In this document: piece by piece, positions 45,274-56,217 of the stretch | Layout of the letters: every line of letters starts with the position of its first letter | Numbering within the stretch: position 1 is the first letter of the stretch | Assembly: GCA_027625915.1 (NCBI GenBank) | Contig: JANTQA010000012.1 | Location: forward strand, 10,998,501-11,062,500 | DNA length: 64,000 nt | Direction: 5' to 3' | Source of the DNA: Anaeramoeba flamelloides | Lineage: Eukaryota > Metamonada > Anaeramoebidae | Notes under the pieces: generated by a model | The model's database searches: none | What the model was told of the DNA's origin: nothing | What the model saw: the letters and a program-made list of their open reading frames with translations, nothing else | Program-made: the position numbers and the translations under genes

Positions 45274-45474
45274 TACAGTCAGTTTCACTTTTAAGGAACA
45301 AACTTTCATCGAAATTTAAGGTACAAAAAAATCTCAAATTAAGGCAAAAAATTTGAAATTTTTTTTTTTACAATTTATTTTTACTAGAATTTGAATTTTG
45401 TGCTTTAATTTGAGATTTTTAGTGTGCCTTAAATTTCGTTGAAAGTTTGTGCCTTAAAAGTGAAACGGACTGTA
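45274..45474. mobile_element. TACAGTCAG foldback MITE, copy 4
   Basis: Begins TACAGTCAGTTTCACTTTTA, ends AAAAGTGAAACGGACTGTA, about 200 bp. Mirrored blocks GGTACAAAAAAATCTCAAAT and TTTGAGATTTTTAGTGTGCC. TA edges, no ORF. Confidence 0.85.
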
Positions 45475-45869
45475 ATAACTTACTGAAAAAATTCAAGATT
45501 GGGTTCTTAATTAACAATTAAAAAATAATCAAATTATAAACTATTTCTTTATGATTAGAAGTCGAATTTTTTCAGGATTTAAAAAAGTATTTTCTTAGAA
45601 TTTTTAATTTACTGGTTTGGTAGTTTTACACAGTTATATATAGATATATATCAAATAGAAAAAAATTGATTCAGTAATCATAAGGGTTGAATAAAGAAAA
45701 TTATTTTTTTTTCAGGTATAAAAAAATTATTATATTACATGTAAATAAAGTAAAGTTTTTATATAAAGTTATTTTCTATCTTTGTGGTTTAATTTGTAAA
45801 GTAAACTAAAATCCACACATTCAAACACTTTTTAAAGAGCTAGAAGATAAACAATAAAATATTTTCTAT

Positions 45870-46527
45870 CCAATTGGGAAATAATTTTGATTTTACAACA
45901 GTTTCATTTTTTGTCTTTTCTGTTTGGTTTCCCTTTCCTTTTTTCCAGTTACCTAATATGCTTCCTTTGGTCTGGAATTTTCACATTGATTGATAGAAAA
46001 ATATTATTCAGTTTGTGAAATAGAAAAATCTACATACAATTATTCGATGATATCTGATTATTTGATCTATCAACAATTGTTGTTGAAATTTCTAACAAAT
46101 TTACTACAGTCAGTTTCACTTTTAAGGCACAAACTTTCAACGAAATTTAAGGCACAATAAAAATCTCAAATTAAAGCACAAAATTCAAATTCTAGTAAAA
46201 ATAAATTGTAAAAAAAAAAATTCCAAAATTTGTGCCTTAATTTGAGATTTTTTTGTGCCTTAAATTTCTTTTAAAGTTTGTTCCTTAAAAGTGAAACTGA
46301 CTGTATATATATTTTTTTTCAGCTTATTCCATTATTTTGGACACAAATATTTTTATTTTTGCGTTTTATATTTTATTATTTAATTTGGATAAAAATAATT
46401 ACTTATAAAAACATTAATACTAAGTAAATTAAATGTTTTTTTAATATTAGGAATGGAAAAATATAATAAATTATTATTTTTTTTCCCCTATTTTTGATTT
46501 CAGTCCTGTCAAAAATTTTGGAATGGG
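45870..46527 (+). mobile_element. Copy D of the dispersed ~470-bp family, interrupted
   Basis: Begins CCAATTGGGAAATAATTTTG, ends TTTTGGAATGGGG. The element is split by the foldback MITE at 46105-46305; removing that from the comparison leaves a copy of normal length. Confidence 0.6.
46105..46305. mobile_element. TACAGTCAG foldback MITE, copy 5, nested
   Basis: Begins TACAGTCAGTTTCACTTTTA, ends AAAAGTGAAACTGACTGTA. The best preserved arms of the family in this window. It sits inside copy D, so it is younger than that element. Confidence 0.88.
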
Positions 46528-48804
46528 GTTTATAGTATTATACACTTTCATTAACAGATAATAAACTTTCTTTTTTCTTCAAAGAAAATATTTTTTTATT
46601 AAATAATTTGGAAAAATATTTGGATTTGTAACTTTTTCAAAAATGAGAAAAATCTATCAAAGTTTTAAAAACAATAATTGGGTATATTATTAATTTTTAA
46701 AATAAGGCCAAATTACATAATTAATCAACTTATTTTTTTGGTATTTTTTTTTATAATTTTGAACAGTTTATTGATTATATTCATTGGTATGAATTTTTTT
46801 TTTTTGGTTTTTAATAATTCTTCGAGGAAATATCAAAATCTTATTTAGTGATTAGTTTTGTTGTATTATTTATATTGTAAAAAATATAAAATTTTGAAAT
46901 CAACAATATTAAATATTTTTAAAAAAATTGGTCAAATTCCCATTTAAATAAAAATTCTTTGGTGGAAAATTTTTACCCCTGAAAACAAATTTTACAAATC
47001 TAATTCCCCTCTTAATTATTTTTTTTTTCAAAATACTAACTAAAATTCCCTTCTAAACTATCCAAAACTACCACAATCTACCTCTACATACCTTAAACTT
47101 TATGAAAGGTGGATTTTATCTACCTAAAGGCAATATTTTTCAATAAAATTGACGACTTTAAAACAACTGAGAATTGGAAAATTTTCATATTTGACGGTCT
47201 TTCAGAAGCTATATTTTTCACCAATAATTTATTTCATAAAATAATGTTTAAAAGTAAGTTTGGGTAATTAGTAATCATCTTTTAATTTCATTGTCAAATT
47301 TTAAAATGTAGCTAATTTTTTTTTTTTTTTTGAATTTTAATTTAAATTTACTCAAAGATTATTTTTTCAAGTTACTAACCCCTAAAAAAATATTACAAAA
47401 CCCCCCATTTGACAAAAATAAAGGGTATTTTAATAATCAAATAATAACATAAATTGAATTGAATCGATTGTGTACAACAATATGTGCACTTTTTAAAGCA
47501 CATTTTAATTTATCCAAAAAATCACCTAAAAACTTTATTTTTTAAGGTACAATTCTTAAATATAAGAAATTTGTTATTTTTATTTTGAGATTTTTTTATA
47601 GTTGATAAACAAAGGATAATATGTTATTATAATGAATCTTTTTGTATATTATTGTTTTTTTTTTCTAAGTTATTATTAGTTTTTATGTCTTATATATCGG
47701 CTTTTAGTATACTTAAAAAAGTATCCATACTGACAAAGAAAACAATTTGTTTTAAACTGAAGTAATTGAAAGATTTGTAAATATAAAATAAGAGAGAATT
47801 TGATTTTTTTTTTTTTTTATGTTATTTGTATTTTATCAAATTGATACAATTAATTGTTTTTTGTTTTTGAAATTTTGACAAAATTGAAGGATCTTTTGAA
47901 ACTTTTTGTTTTAATTATAAAAATTTATTTTATTTTTAAGTTAAGTTGGGTCCTTTTGATTTTTTTTTTTTGTTTCCATTTATTTTCGATTTAAGTTCAG
48001 TATTATTCATTTAAATTTTTTTTTTTTGTATTTTTTACTGATCTGTAATTTTTAGTTTTTTTTTTATTATAATTTTTTTCAAGAAAAAGAATCCAAGTAC
48101 AAAACCGTATTTCAGTTGCAAACAAATCTTGAAATATGAAACAAATTCACATTAAATAACTAGGTACTTTATTTGGGATTTTTTGAAGCTTGAATTTCCT
48201 TTAAAGTATGATTTGAAAAGTTGATATTGCTTATTACTCAAATATTTCACAAAGAAATAATTTCTCATTTAATTATTTATTTCTTATTCTGAACTAAAAC
48301 AAACTTTAATACTGTTCCAAGACTAGTTATAAATCTTCAATTTAACAAAAAACTCTTACACGTTGTTCCCTCTTGATTGCTCTGTATTTTGACATAGTAA
48401 TAAAAATAGTTTAATACTGATAAATTAAAAAAAAGTAAAGAACTTTTTAGTTTAATTTCCTATCTTTCTTCACCTTAAAAAACAACAAGAAAATCATTTT
48501 TTTTTTCTACAACAGCTCTGTTGTCAATTAATTTCCAAATTTTCTTTCAACTTAAACCAATAAAATTCTTTCTTCAAAGTTCATAAAAAAAATTCTTTAA
48601 AAATAGAAAAATAAAGTCAAAAATTTAAAAATATTATTGTGAATTTATCAGTATCAAGAATTTCATGAATAGAAATAACTTCGTTTAATTCTCAAGGCCG
48701 AAATATCCGATTTATCATATTCTAAATTTCTGACGAACAAGAAAAATCGAATCTTTTTATTTTTTAACTTTTTTTGCTTTTTTTACTTTCTTTTTTTTAC
48801 AAAC

Positions 48805-51800
48805 ATGTCTGTTCATCCAAAGCTCACAAACCAAACAGAAGAAGATCTTGAAAAAGAACAAAAATTATTCTACCAACAAAAAAAAAAACCATCTGTCCGG
48901 GCTGTGCGTGTGAAACCAAAGAAATCAAGATTTAAAAAGTCCTTGGACATCCAAAACAAAAAGCAAAATATCGATCAACAAAAACAAAAAGAAGAAGAGC
49001 AACAAAAACCAATTGTGAAAGATATTGTTGGATTAGAAGAAAAGATGCCAACAGTCTTACCCAATTTGGATGAATATTACCTACAAAAGAAATATCCAAA
49101 AGAAAAAGAAAGTGAAAAAAAACCAACAAACACCGGAGAGGATGCACGAAAAAGGTTAGCTTTAGAGGAAACAAAACTTAGGTTACAATACACTGGGATT
49201 ATTGAACATTTACATTCTGACAAAAAACTGTTTACTGCACCAAAACCAAGGAAAACAGGATTTCCACCAATAATCAAAAGGAGTGAATTTAGAAAAAGGC
49301 TTGAGGCAAAAAAAAAGAAAGAAAGAGAATTACAAAAGCAAAAAGAAAAACAGAACCAAATTCAAAAAAATATTGACAAAAAGGAAAAAGATCAAATAGT
49401 ATTCAAAAAAAAAGGAATTGAGATCGAAATCGAAAAAGAAAAAGAAGAAGATCAAGAAAAAGTAGAAGAAAAAAAAAAAGTAAAAGAAATAGAAATAGAA
49501 ATAGAAATAGAAAAAGAAAAAGAAAAAGAAAAAGAAAAAGAAGAAGAAGAAAAAGAAAAACAAAAAGAAAAAACAAAACAAAATATAAAAAAAATAACTC
49601 TTGAAGATGAATTTCAAATTGAAATGCATGAAAATGATGAATTTAATTTATGGGAAAGAGAAGAACTTGGAATTTCAAGAAATGAAATAACTGAAAAGGA
49701 AATTAATAAAGAAAGTGATCGATTATTTAATTCAATGACTGAAGAAGAAAGACTTGAAACAAAAGAAAAATTATTAAGGATGTTAGATCCAAAGATTGTT
49801 GAAACTTTAAAAAGATTAGGAAAGCTTAAAGAACAGAAAAGAGTCGAATTGCAGAAAAAAGAGGAAGAAAAAGATATTAAAATAAAAAAAATTAAAAAAA
49901 TGAGTTTTCAAAAAGACATTTTAAAAGAACAAGACAAAAGACAAGAAAAAGAAACAAAACAAAAAAAAACAGAAAAAGAAAAAGAAAAAAAAAAAAATGA
50001 AAAAGAAAAAGAAAATGAAAATGAAAATGAAAAAGAAAAAGAAAAACAAAAACAAATTAGTAACGAAAATAAAAATGAAAATGAAAATTATGAAGAAAAA
50101 TGGAAAAAAAGAATTGAATTAATGAAATTAACAAATCCTCTCGAAAAAGAAAAATTAAAATGGACAGAAGACATTGGAATTAAAACTCAAGATAAGAAAA
50201 AAGAAAAGAAAACGGAATATCGATTTGGGTTTTCAGGAGAAATTTTATCCCAAGAAAAAATGAACGACCAAATGGAAGGTGGCAAAGGAAGAGGAAGAGG
50301 GCTTTTCCATCATGGATTAGAACCCGAGAAGCCAGGATATTCTATATCCGAATTATTAATTTTAACACGGAGCCGAATTACTTCCCAAAGGACATTATCA
50401 TTTAATATTTTGACACAAATTCTCAAGCAATGCCAAATCAATGGGAACCACAAAAAAAAAGAATATAAATATATTATAGATCATTGCTTTGAGTTAGGGC
50501 TAGGATTGGTAATTAAATATTCGATTTTATATGAAGAAAACTACACAAGTCTAATTGCAAGTTTAGAAACGTTGCATACAATAGTTGTATTAAAAAAAAG
50601 AAAAAAGCAAAACAATATTTTTTTGGACTCAATTGGAACAACATTCAAAGGATATGAAAGCTTATGCGTGAACCCCTTTAATAATGAGAAAAAAATTGAA
50701 GAACTGGAAGCAAAAAAAAAATTCGAAGAAGAGGAAGGGCAGCCTATTGATGAGGAATTAAGGAACATTTTTAAAGAAGAAAACGAAAAATTTCAAGATG
50801 ACGAACATCAAATATTGGTCAAAGATTTTTCGAGAGGGTTAATTGAAGGTGGATTATTAGAAAGGTTTATGATCATATTAAAAAAGAAAAAAATTAATAA
50901 AAAATTTTTAATCAAAAAAATGATTTTAGAAATTTTAATTTCCTTGGCTCGTAATTCTGACTTTGTCAAAGAAGAAATTGTTAAATATACAGAATTAATC
51001 AATCTCTTTAAAGAAATAATTTCTAAAAAAAATGAATATAAAATAATTAAATTAATTTGGATTATTTCACAATATAATTCCAAATATACCCTTTTATTGA
51101 AAAAATCAGGTATTTTTGATATAACGAAACGGTTTTTCAAACCAATTAACAATGAAAATGAAGAAATGGAAAGAAAAAAAAAGAAAGGTAAAGGAAAAAG
51201 AATAAAATTAGAAAAAGAAAACGAAAAAGGAAAAGAAAACAAAAACGAAAAAAAAAACGAAAACGAAAACGAAAAAGAAAACAAAAAAGAAAAAGAAAAC
51301 GAAAAAGAAAAAGAAAAAGAAAAAGAAAACGAAAAAGAAAACAAAGAAGAAAACAAAAATAATGAAGAAAACGAAATTAAAAATTATAAAAAATGTATTA
51401 AACAATCTTTAATATTATGGAGAATAGTATTATGTTATGGGATCGATTATGAAATATTTCCAAATATTTATAATGAAATAATAAATTTATTAACAGGGTT
51501 TGAAAAAAATAATAGAGATTTAACCTTTGTGCCTTATATTTATAATGTTTTTGAAAGATTAATACATATTGCTAAATCTAGAAAAACCACTTCATTGAAA
51601 TGGGATCATTTAATTCCTTTATTAGATCCTGCCTATACATTATTAATATCAATTATTAATAACTTGAATATAAAAAAAAATACCTTCAAAAATAACAATA
51701 AAGAAAAAGAAACAAATAATAATAATATTGATACGGAAAATTTAACAAATAATTTAATAATCATTGATTCGATATTACAATTTTTATCTTCTTATTATTT

Positions 51801-53526
51801 CTCAATTTCTGAAGAAGGAAGATTATCAAATATTTCATTAAAAGAAGAAATATTGTTTTATTATGAAAAATATTTAAAAACTATCATAAATTCAGATTTT
51901 TTAAAAATTTTAATATATTTGTATTTTAATTTAAAATTAAATTATGAAAAAAATGAATTTTCTTTTGCAAATTATCCACAAACATTAATCAGTGATATTG
52001 ATAAAGGAGGTATATCATTAATTTACACTTGGTCTACTTTTAATGGATTTTTTAGATTAATATTGGGAATGAAAACTAATTGCCCGGAAATAAAAAAATT
52101 AATACCAAAAAATATTTATCAATTAATTAATGAATTCTATTTAAAAATCAATATCGATAATAATAATAATAATGATAATAACAACAACAGCAACAATAAT
52201 ACTGAAGATAAAAATGAAAGTATAAAATTATTATTTCGACAAAGAAACTTTATGATCTTTTATTTTCAAAAATTCCTAATTTTATTAAATTTTACTAATT
52301 TAACAAACAATATCAAGTTACAAATTTTCAAAAATTCTTTAATTTTAATAGACGGGTTTACAATAAAAGACGAAAATTATAAAATTGATCTTTTTAAACA
52401 AATAATTTTTGGAGAAAAATTTTTTTCGTTAATCAAAACTAAAATCAATATAAAAAGTCCAATAAAAATAGAAACCGAATTTACAATCGATACCAAAATT
52501 AATAGATTACAATTATTAAATTATTATTTGAAAACATTTTTCCCACTGGTATTTGATAAACAAGTACAAGAAAGAGAAAAAGAAAAAGAAAAGGGAAAAA
52601 AGAAAAAATCCAAATTAATTTTCTTAAATTTTTCACCAATACAAGATAATAAATTTTTGATTTCGAATGATTGGATGTTTTTCCCAATTATTAGATTTGA
52701 TTATTATTTAGAAATAAATTTTTTGAAACAAATATTACTATTTATACTCTTTTTAGAAGAAAACGAAATAATTCCAAAACAAATTAATAACTGTTTAAAA
52801 TCCTTATATACGAGTTTTATCTTTTTAAAAGGATCTGAAATCTTTTTAAGCCCTGAAATCAATATATTATTATCAACACTATGGGATAATTATCACCCAA
52901 ATAATGCAATTTATTTGATATCAGAATACGAAACTGCCATGAGATCCTCCTCAATAATTATGGCTCGATCTTTTGAAAAATTATTATTACAATTTATTTC
53001 AGCTTATTCCTTTGAATCCTATGGAGAACCCATTTTTTCCGATTTTATATTTTCAATATTATGCACATCAAATCCTAAAACTTATAAATGGAGAATTTTT
53101 AATGAATTATTAGAAATTTTGAATTTAATAAAACCAATTAATAATAAACTTGAAGATTCTCTTCTGAACCCTCCAGAATCAAATCTTGAAATCTTAAGAT
53201 TTATGTCACAAGCTATATCAGGAAAATATTTATCCCTACAAAGAAATCAAATCTTATTTATTTATTGTTTACATCATTTAAATCACTTTTTATTCAAAAC
53301 AGAATTTGACTTTAGAAAACAAGTTTTGTTATCTAATTTATTAACAAATGCTCCAAAACTGTCAGTTAGACATTTATTATTATATAACCCAGATTTCCAT
53401 TTGAAATATATTGGCGAAATTAAAAATGATCATTTTTCATTAGACAACTTGTCAAATGAAAAAAAATTAAAATTACAACAAGTTTCTTCAACAATTAACC
53501 AAATTAAGAATTTTATAAAAATTTAA
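48805..53526 (+). CDS. RPAP1: RPAP1-like RNA polymerase II-associated protein
   Basis: RPAP1 helps assemble RNA polymerase II in the cytoplasm and bring it to the nucleus. 1,573 residues in one exon, near the human size (about 1,390). An N-terminal basic part (PSVRAVRVKPKKSRF) precedes the RPAP1_N-like stretch near 311-340 (TEEERLETKEKLLRMLDPKI) and the RPAP1_C-like block near 472-530 (YRFGFSGEIL, then HHGLEPEKPGYSISELLI, LTRSRITSQRTLSFNIL). In human these are RFSLQGELL and HHGEEAERAGYSLQELF. The remaining part is helical and ARM-like, with NDWMFFPIIRFDYY and SYGEPIFSDFIFSIL matching late conserved blocks. Long Lys/Glu tracts (near 190-260, 375-425, 790-850) are inserted. Start: first ATG after a T-rich leader. 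Confidence 0.88.
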   Translation: MSVHPKLTNQTEEDLEKEQKLFYQQKKKPSVRAVRVKPKKSRFKKSLDIQNKKQNIDQQKQKEEEQQKPIVKDIVGLEEKMPTVLPNLDEYYLQKKYPKEKESEKKPTNTGEDARKRLALEETKLRLQYTGIIEHLHSDKKLFTAPKPRKTGFPPIIKRSEFRKRLEAKKKKERELQKQKEKQNQIQKNIDKKEKDQIVFKKKGIEIEIEKEKEEDQEKVEEKKKVKEIEIEIEIEKEKEKEKEKEEEEKEKQKEKTKQNIKKITLEDEFQIEMHENDEFNLWEREELGISRNEITEKEINKESDRLFNSMTEEERLETKEKLLRMLDPKIVETLKRLGKLKEQKRVELQKKEEEKDIKIKKIKKMSFQKDILKEQDKRQEKETKQKKTEKEKEKKKNEKEKENENENEKEKEKQKQISNENKNENENYEEKWKKRIELMKLTNPLEKEKLKWTEDIGIKTQDKKKEKKTEYRFGFSGEILSQEKMNDQMEGGKGRGRGLFHHGLEPEKPGYSISELLILTRSRITSQRTLSFNILTQILKQCQINGNHKKKEYKYIIDHCFELGLGLVIKYSILYEENYTSLIASLETLHTIVVLKKRKKQNNIFLDSIGTTFKGYESLCVNPFNNEKKIEELEAKKKFEEEEGQPIDEELRNIFKEENEKFQDDEHQILVKDFSRGLIEGGLLERFMIILKKKKINKKFLIKKMILEILISLARNSDFVKEEIVKYTELINLFKEIISKKNEYKIIKLIWIISQYNSKYTLLLKKSGIFDITKRFFKPINNENEEMERKKKKGKGKRIKLEKENEKGKENKNEKKNENENEKENKKEKENEKEKEKEKENEKENKEENKNNEENEIKNYKKCIKQSLILWRIVLCYGIDYEIFPNIYNEIINLLTGFEKNNRDLTFVPYIYNVFERLIHIAKSRKTTSLKWDHLIPLLDPAYTLLISIINNLNIKKNTFKNNNKEKETNNNNIDTENLTNNLIIIDSILQFLSSYYFSISEEGRLSNISLKEEILFYYEKYLKTIINSDFLKILIYLYFNLKLNYEKNEFSFANYPQTLISDIDKGGISLIYTWSTFNGFFRLILGMKTNCPEIKKLIPKNIYQLINEFYLKINIDNNNNNDNNNNSNNNTEDKNESIKLLFRQRNFMIFYFQKFLILLNFTNLTNNIKLQIFKNSLILIDGFTIKDENYKIDLFKQIIFGEKFFSLIKTKINIKSPIKIETEFTIDTKINRLQLLNYYLKTFFPLVFDKQVQEREKEKEKGKKKKSKLIFLNFSPIQDNKFLISNDWMFFPIIRFDYYLEINFLKQILLFILFLEENEIIPKQINNCLKSLYTSFIFLKGSEIFLSPEINILLSTLWDNYHPNNAIYLISEYETAMRSSSIIMARSFEKLLLQFISAYSFESYGEPIFSDFIFSILCTSNPKTYKWRIFNELLEILNLIKPINNKLEDSLLNPPESNLEILRFMSQAISGKYLSLQRNQILFIYCLHHLNHFLFKTEFDFRKQVLLSNLLTNAPKLSVRHLLLYNPDFHLKYIGEIKNDHFSLDNLSNEKKLKLQQVSSTINQIKNFIKI

Positions 53527-56217
53527 TTCTGAAAAGAGAATTAATATTTATTGTTATCTTTTATTCATATACAAACACATCTATTCTTTTTTTATTGTAA
53601 TGAATAAAACCTAATTTTATTTTATCTATCTTATTTCTTTCTACAACATCAATTCAATATATTGAGACAGTTATTTGAATACAATGTAAACATTTTTTTT
53701 TTTTAAAAAATATTTTCTAAAAAATTATTTGGGTTTGCACACTTAAAAATCAAATTTAAAACTCTATTTTAACTCAAAGTTTACATTTTTTTTTTCAAAT
53801 ATAAATATAATTATTTCTTTATTCATAAAATAAGAAATTATAAACTTTTTTTCTGATAAAAATAAATTTAATTTCTTTTTATAATTATATTTTCTTTTTC
53901 TGTTTCTTTTGCCGTTGTAAATATTTTAGTTTTTAATTTGATTATAGATTAGATAAAACTGATCCTTAATTCGAATTTTTTTTTGTAGATACTACAGTAA
54001 GTTCCACTTTTAAGACATAAACTTTTAACCAAATTTAAGACACAAAAAAATCTCAAATTAAGTCACAAAATTAAAATTGTGGTAAAATAATTTGTGTAAA
54101 ATAAAATTCCAAAAAATTTGCTTTAATTTTGGATTTTTTTGTATGTTAAAGTTTGGTTGAAGGTTTGTGTCTTTAAAGTGGAACTGACTTTATTTGCTTA
54201 CTTATTACTTTTGATATTTTAAAGTAATTTTTTAATTACCATTACTTTTTACAATTTTTAATTTAATTAATATTGAAAAACAAATCTTGTTTTGGTTACT
54301 TGCTTAATTATTGATAGATTTGTTTGAAAATGAAAAAAAGGAAATATTTATTTTTGAAACACCCAAAAACTCACAGAAATCAAAGAAACCACAAAAATAC
54401 TTTCTATTTCAACAAGGAATTTTTAGAAAGTATCAAATTAATTTCGATTAAAAAAAAATGAAGAAGATTAGCTTTTGATTAATTCAGATAATATTCACCT
54501 TTTTCTGTAAAGAAAAACGAAGAATACTCATTAATTTTTGAATGTTCTTTATTCCAATTAACATTAAAGTTCATTTTTCTTTAAAAAATGATATGGGAAA
54601 CCTTTTAATAATTTTCTATTATCTTTTTTTTTTCTTTTTCTTTTTTTTTTTTATTATTAATGATCTTTTTAGTTCCCCAAAGAAAAAAAAATCAAAAAAT
54701 ATTAATCAAAATATCAAGAAAAATTATATATAAAATGAAAAAGATTCAATTTTCAATAACCATTTCTGATGAGAAATATGAATCAAATATTTTTTTTTTA
54801 AAAAAAGAAAATTTGGTTGTTTGATCCAAAATTTCTCTTTCAAAAATTGAAGAATTCTTTTTGGAAAAAAAAAATTATAAAATAAAATCAATCTTTCCCA
54901 AATTGGGAATAGAGGCACACTGAAGACACAATTACAATTTAATCAATTAAAATATAATAAGAATAAAAAAAATTAAAAGCTATTGATAATATAGATTACT
55001 ATTTAAATAAGATTTTTTTCTCAAATTTTAAATTAACAAAGGAAACATTAAAGATAGACTATATAAAAGCACTATTGTTATTTTTAATATTTTTTTTTTA
55101 CTTTTTCAATCAAACAACACTCATTATTGTAAATTTTTTTTTTTTGAAAACAAAATCACTAACAAAAAAAATAATTTATATTTAGTAATATTATTTTATT
55201 AATGACGAGAGATAATTCAATAAAATTTCATCCTATTTACAGTATACTCTAAATTTATTAAGAGTTTTTTATACTAGCATTAAAATGGAACAGATTATAG
55301 CTCATAGGATAACTTTTCTTTCATAAAATGAATTGAATAATTTTTTAAAAAAAGACAAGAAACAGAGAAAGAAAAACAAGAAATGAAAGAGAGATTAATA
55401 ATAGAACAAAAGTAAAAACTTTAAAAGTTTTTTTTTTTGTGCCACAAGTGTTGAAAGGGCTGGTGGTTGTTTTCTTTTATGTCTAAAAAATGAATCAAAA
55501 ACTATAATTTATTTTAATAAATTGGTTTAAATCGTTTTCCAACTATAGATCAAATAAAATAGGTTTGTTTATCTATTATTAAATTAGAACTATTAAAGGT
55601 AGGTTATGCCAATAAAGCACTGTTTTTAAAGAATAAGAATTTGATTTCGAAATTTTCTTTTCAGTTGATTTTCTTTTCAGTTGTTTACTTATTTTTTTTA
55701 TTTTTTGAGTTGCTTTTTTTAATTTTTGCAAGTTTCCAAAATCTTGTTTTCGCAAAATCCCAGTACAATATACAGACTCTACATCAAAAACCCAGTCCAG
55801 GTAATGACTTGATAGATTTTACGAAAAGGTCAATTCAGTTCATTTCAAATCACTTGAATTTAAATCAAATCGCTTAAGTTTCTTTGTTACACTTCAATTT
55901 GTTTAAGATCTAATCATGAACAAGTTAATAAATTCGTATTATAATTTTTTATCTCCTCCCTAAACACCTAAAAAAAAAAAAAAAAAGATGAGAAAGCCAA
56001 ACAACTTGTAAAAAAGTCAATTTGGAAAAAGTAAAAAGTCTAAAAAATAAAAAATGATCTCTTAAAAAATAATTTCTAAAAAAAAAAAAAATAATAAATT
56101 CAATTTTTATTGTTATTTTTTTGTTTAATAAATAATTTATAAAAAATTCAAATTTCAAAAAGAAAAATATGAACCTTAAACAAATATTTGGAAAATTATC
56201 TCAATTTTTATTAATAT
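53527..56217. other. Intergenic region between convergent RPAP1 and NOT1
   Basis: Both genes end here. It holds one foldback MITE (53993-54192). The stretch at 55650-56050 resembles 11520-11880 (CTTGTTTTCGCAAAAT shared, then a similar order ending in an A-run), a possible unclassified short repeat. Open frames of 62-78 codons here are low-complexity. Confidence 0.55.
53993..54192. mobile_element. TACAGTCAG foldback MITE, copy 6
   Basis: Begins TACAGTAAGTTCCACTTTTA, ends AAAGTGGAACTGACTTTA, about 200 bp, with internal blocks AAAAATCTCAAATTAAG and TTTTGGATTTTTTTGT. More diverged than copies 4 and 5. Confidence 0.7.

Larger units (their letters stand above)
44666..48804. other. 4.1-kb intergenic region between ACSL and RPAP1
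   Basis: Divergent genes ACSL (-) and RPAP1 (+) share this flank. It contains two foldback MITE copies (45274-45474 and 46105-46305), the second inserted in copy D of the dispersed family (45870-46527). The remaining sequence, including 46530-48804, is AT-rich with no coding or RNA signal that I can support. Confidence 0.6.

Noticed and set aside
49330-51405. Phe-rich minus-strand ORFs within RPAP1
   Set aside because: Antisense of Lys/Glu tracts.
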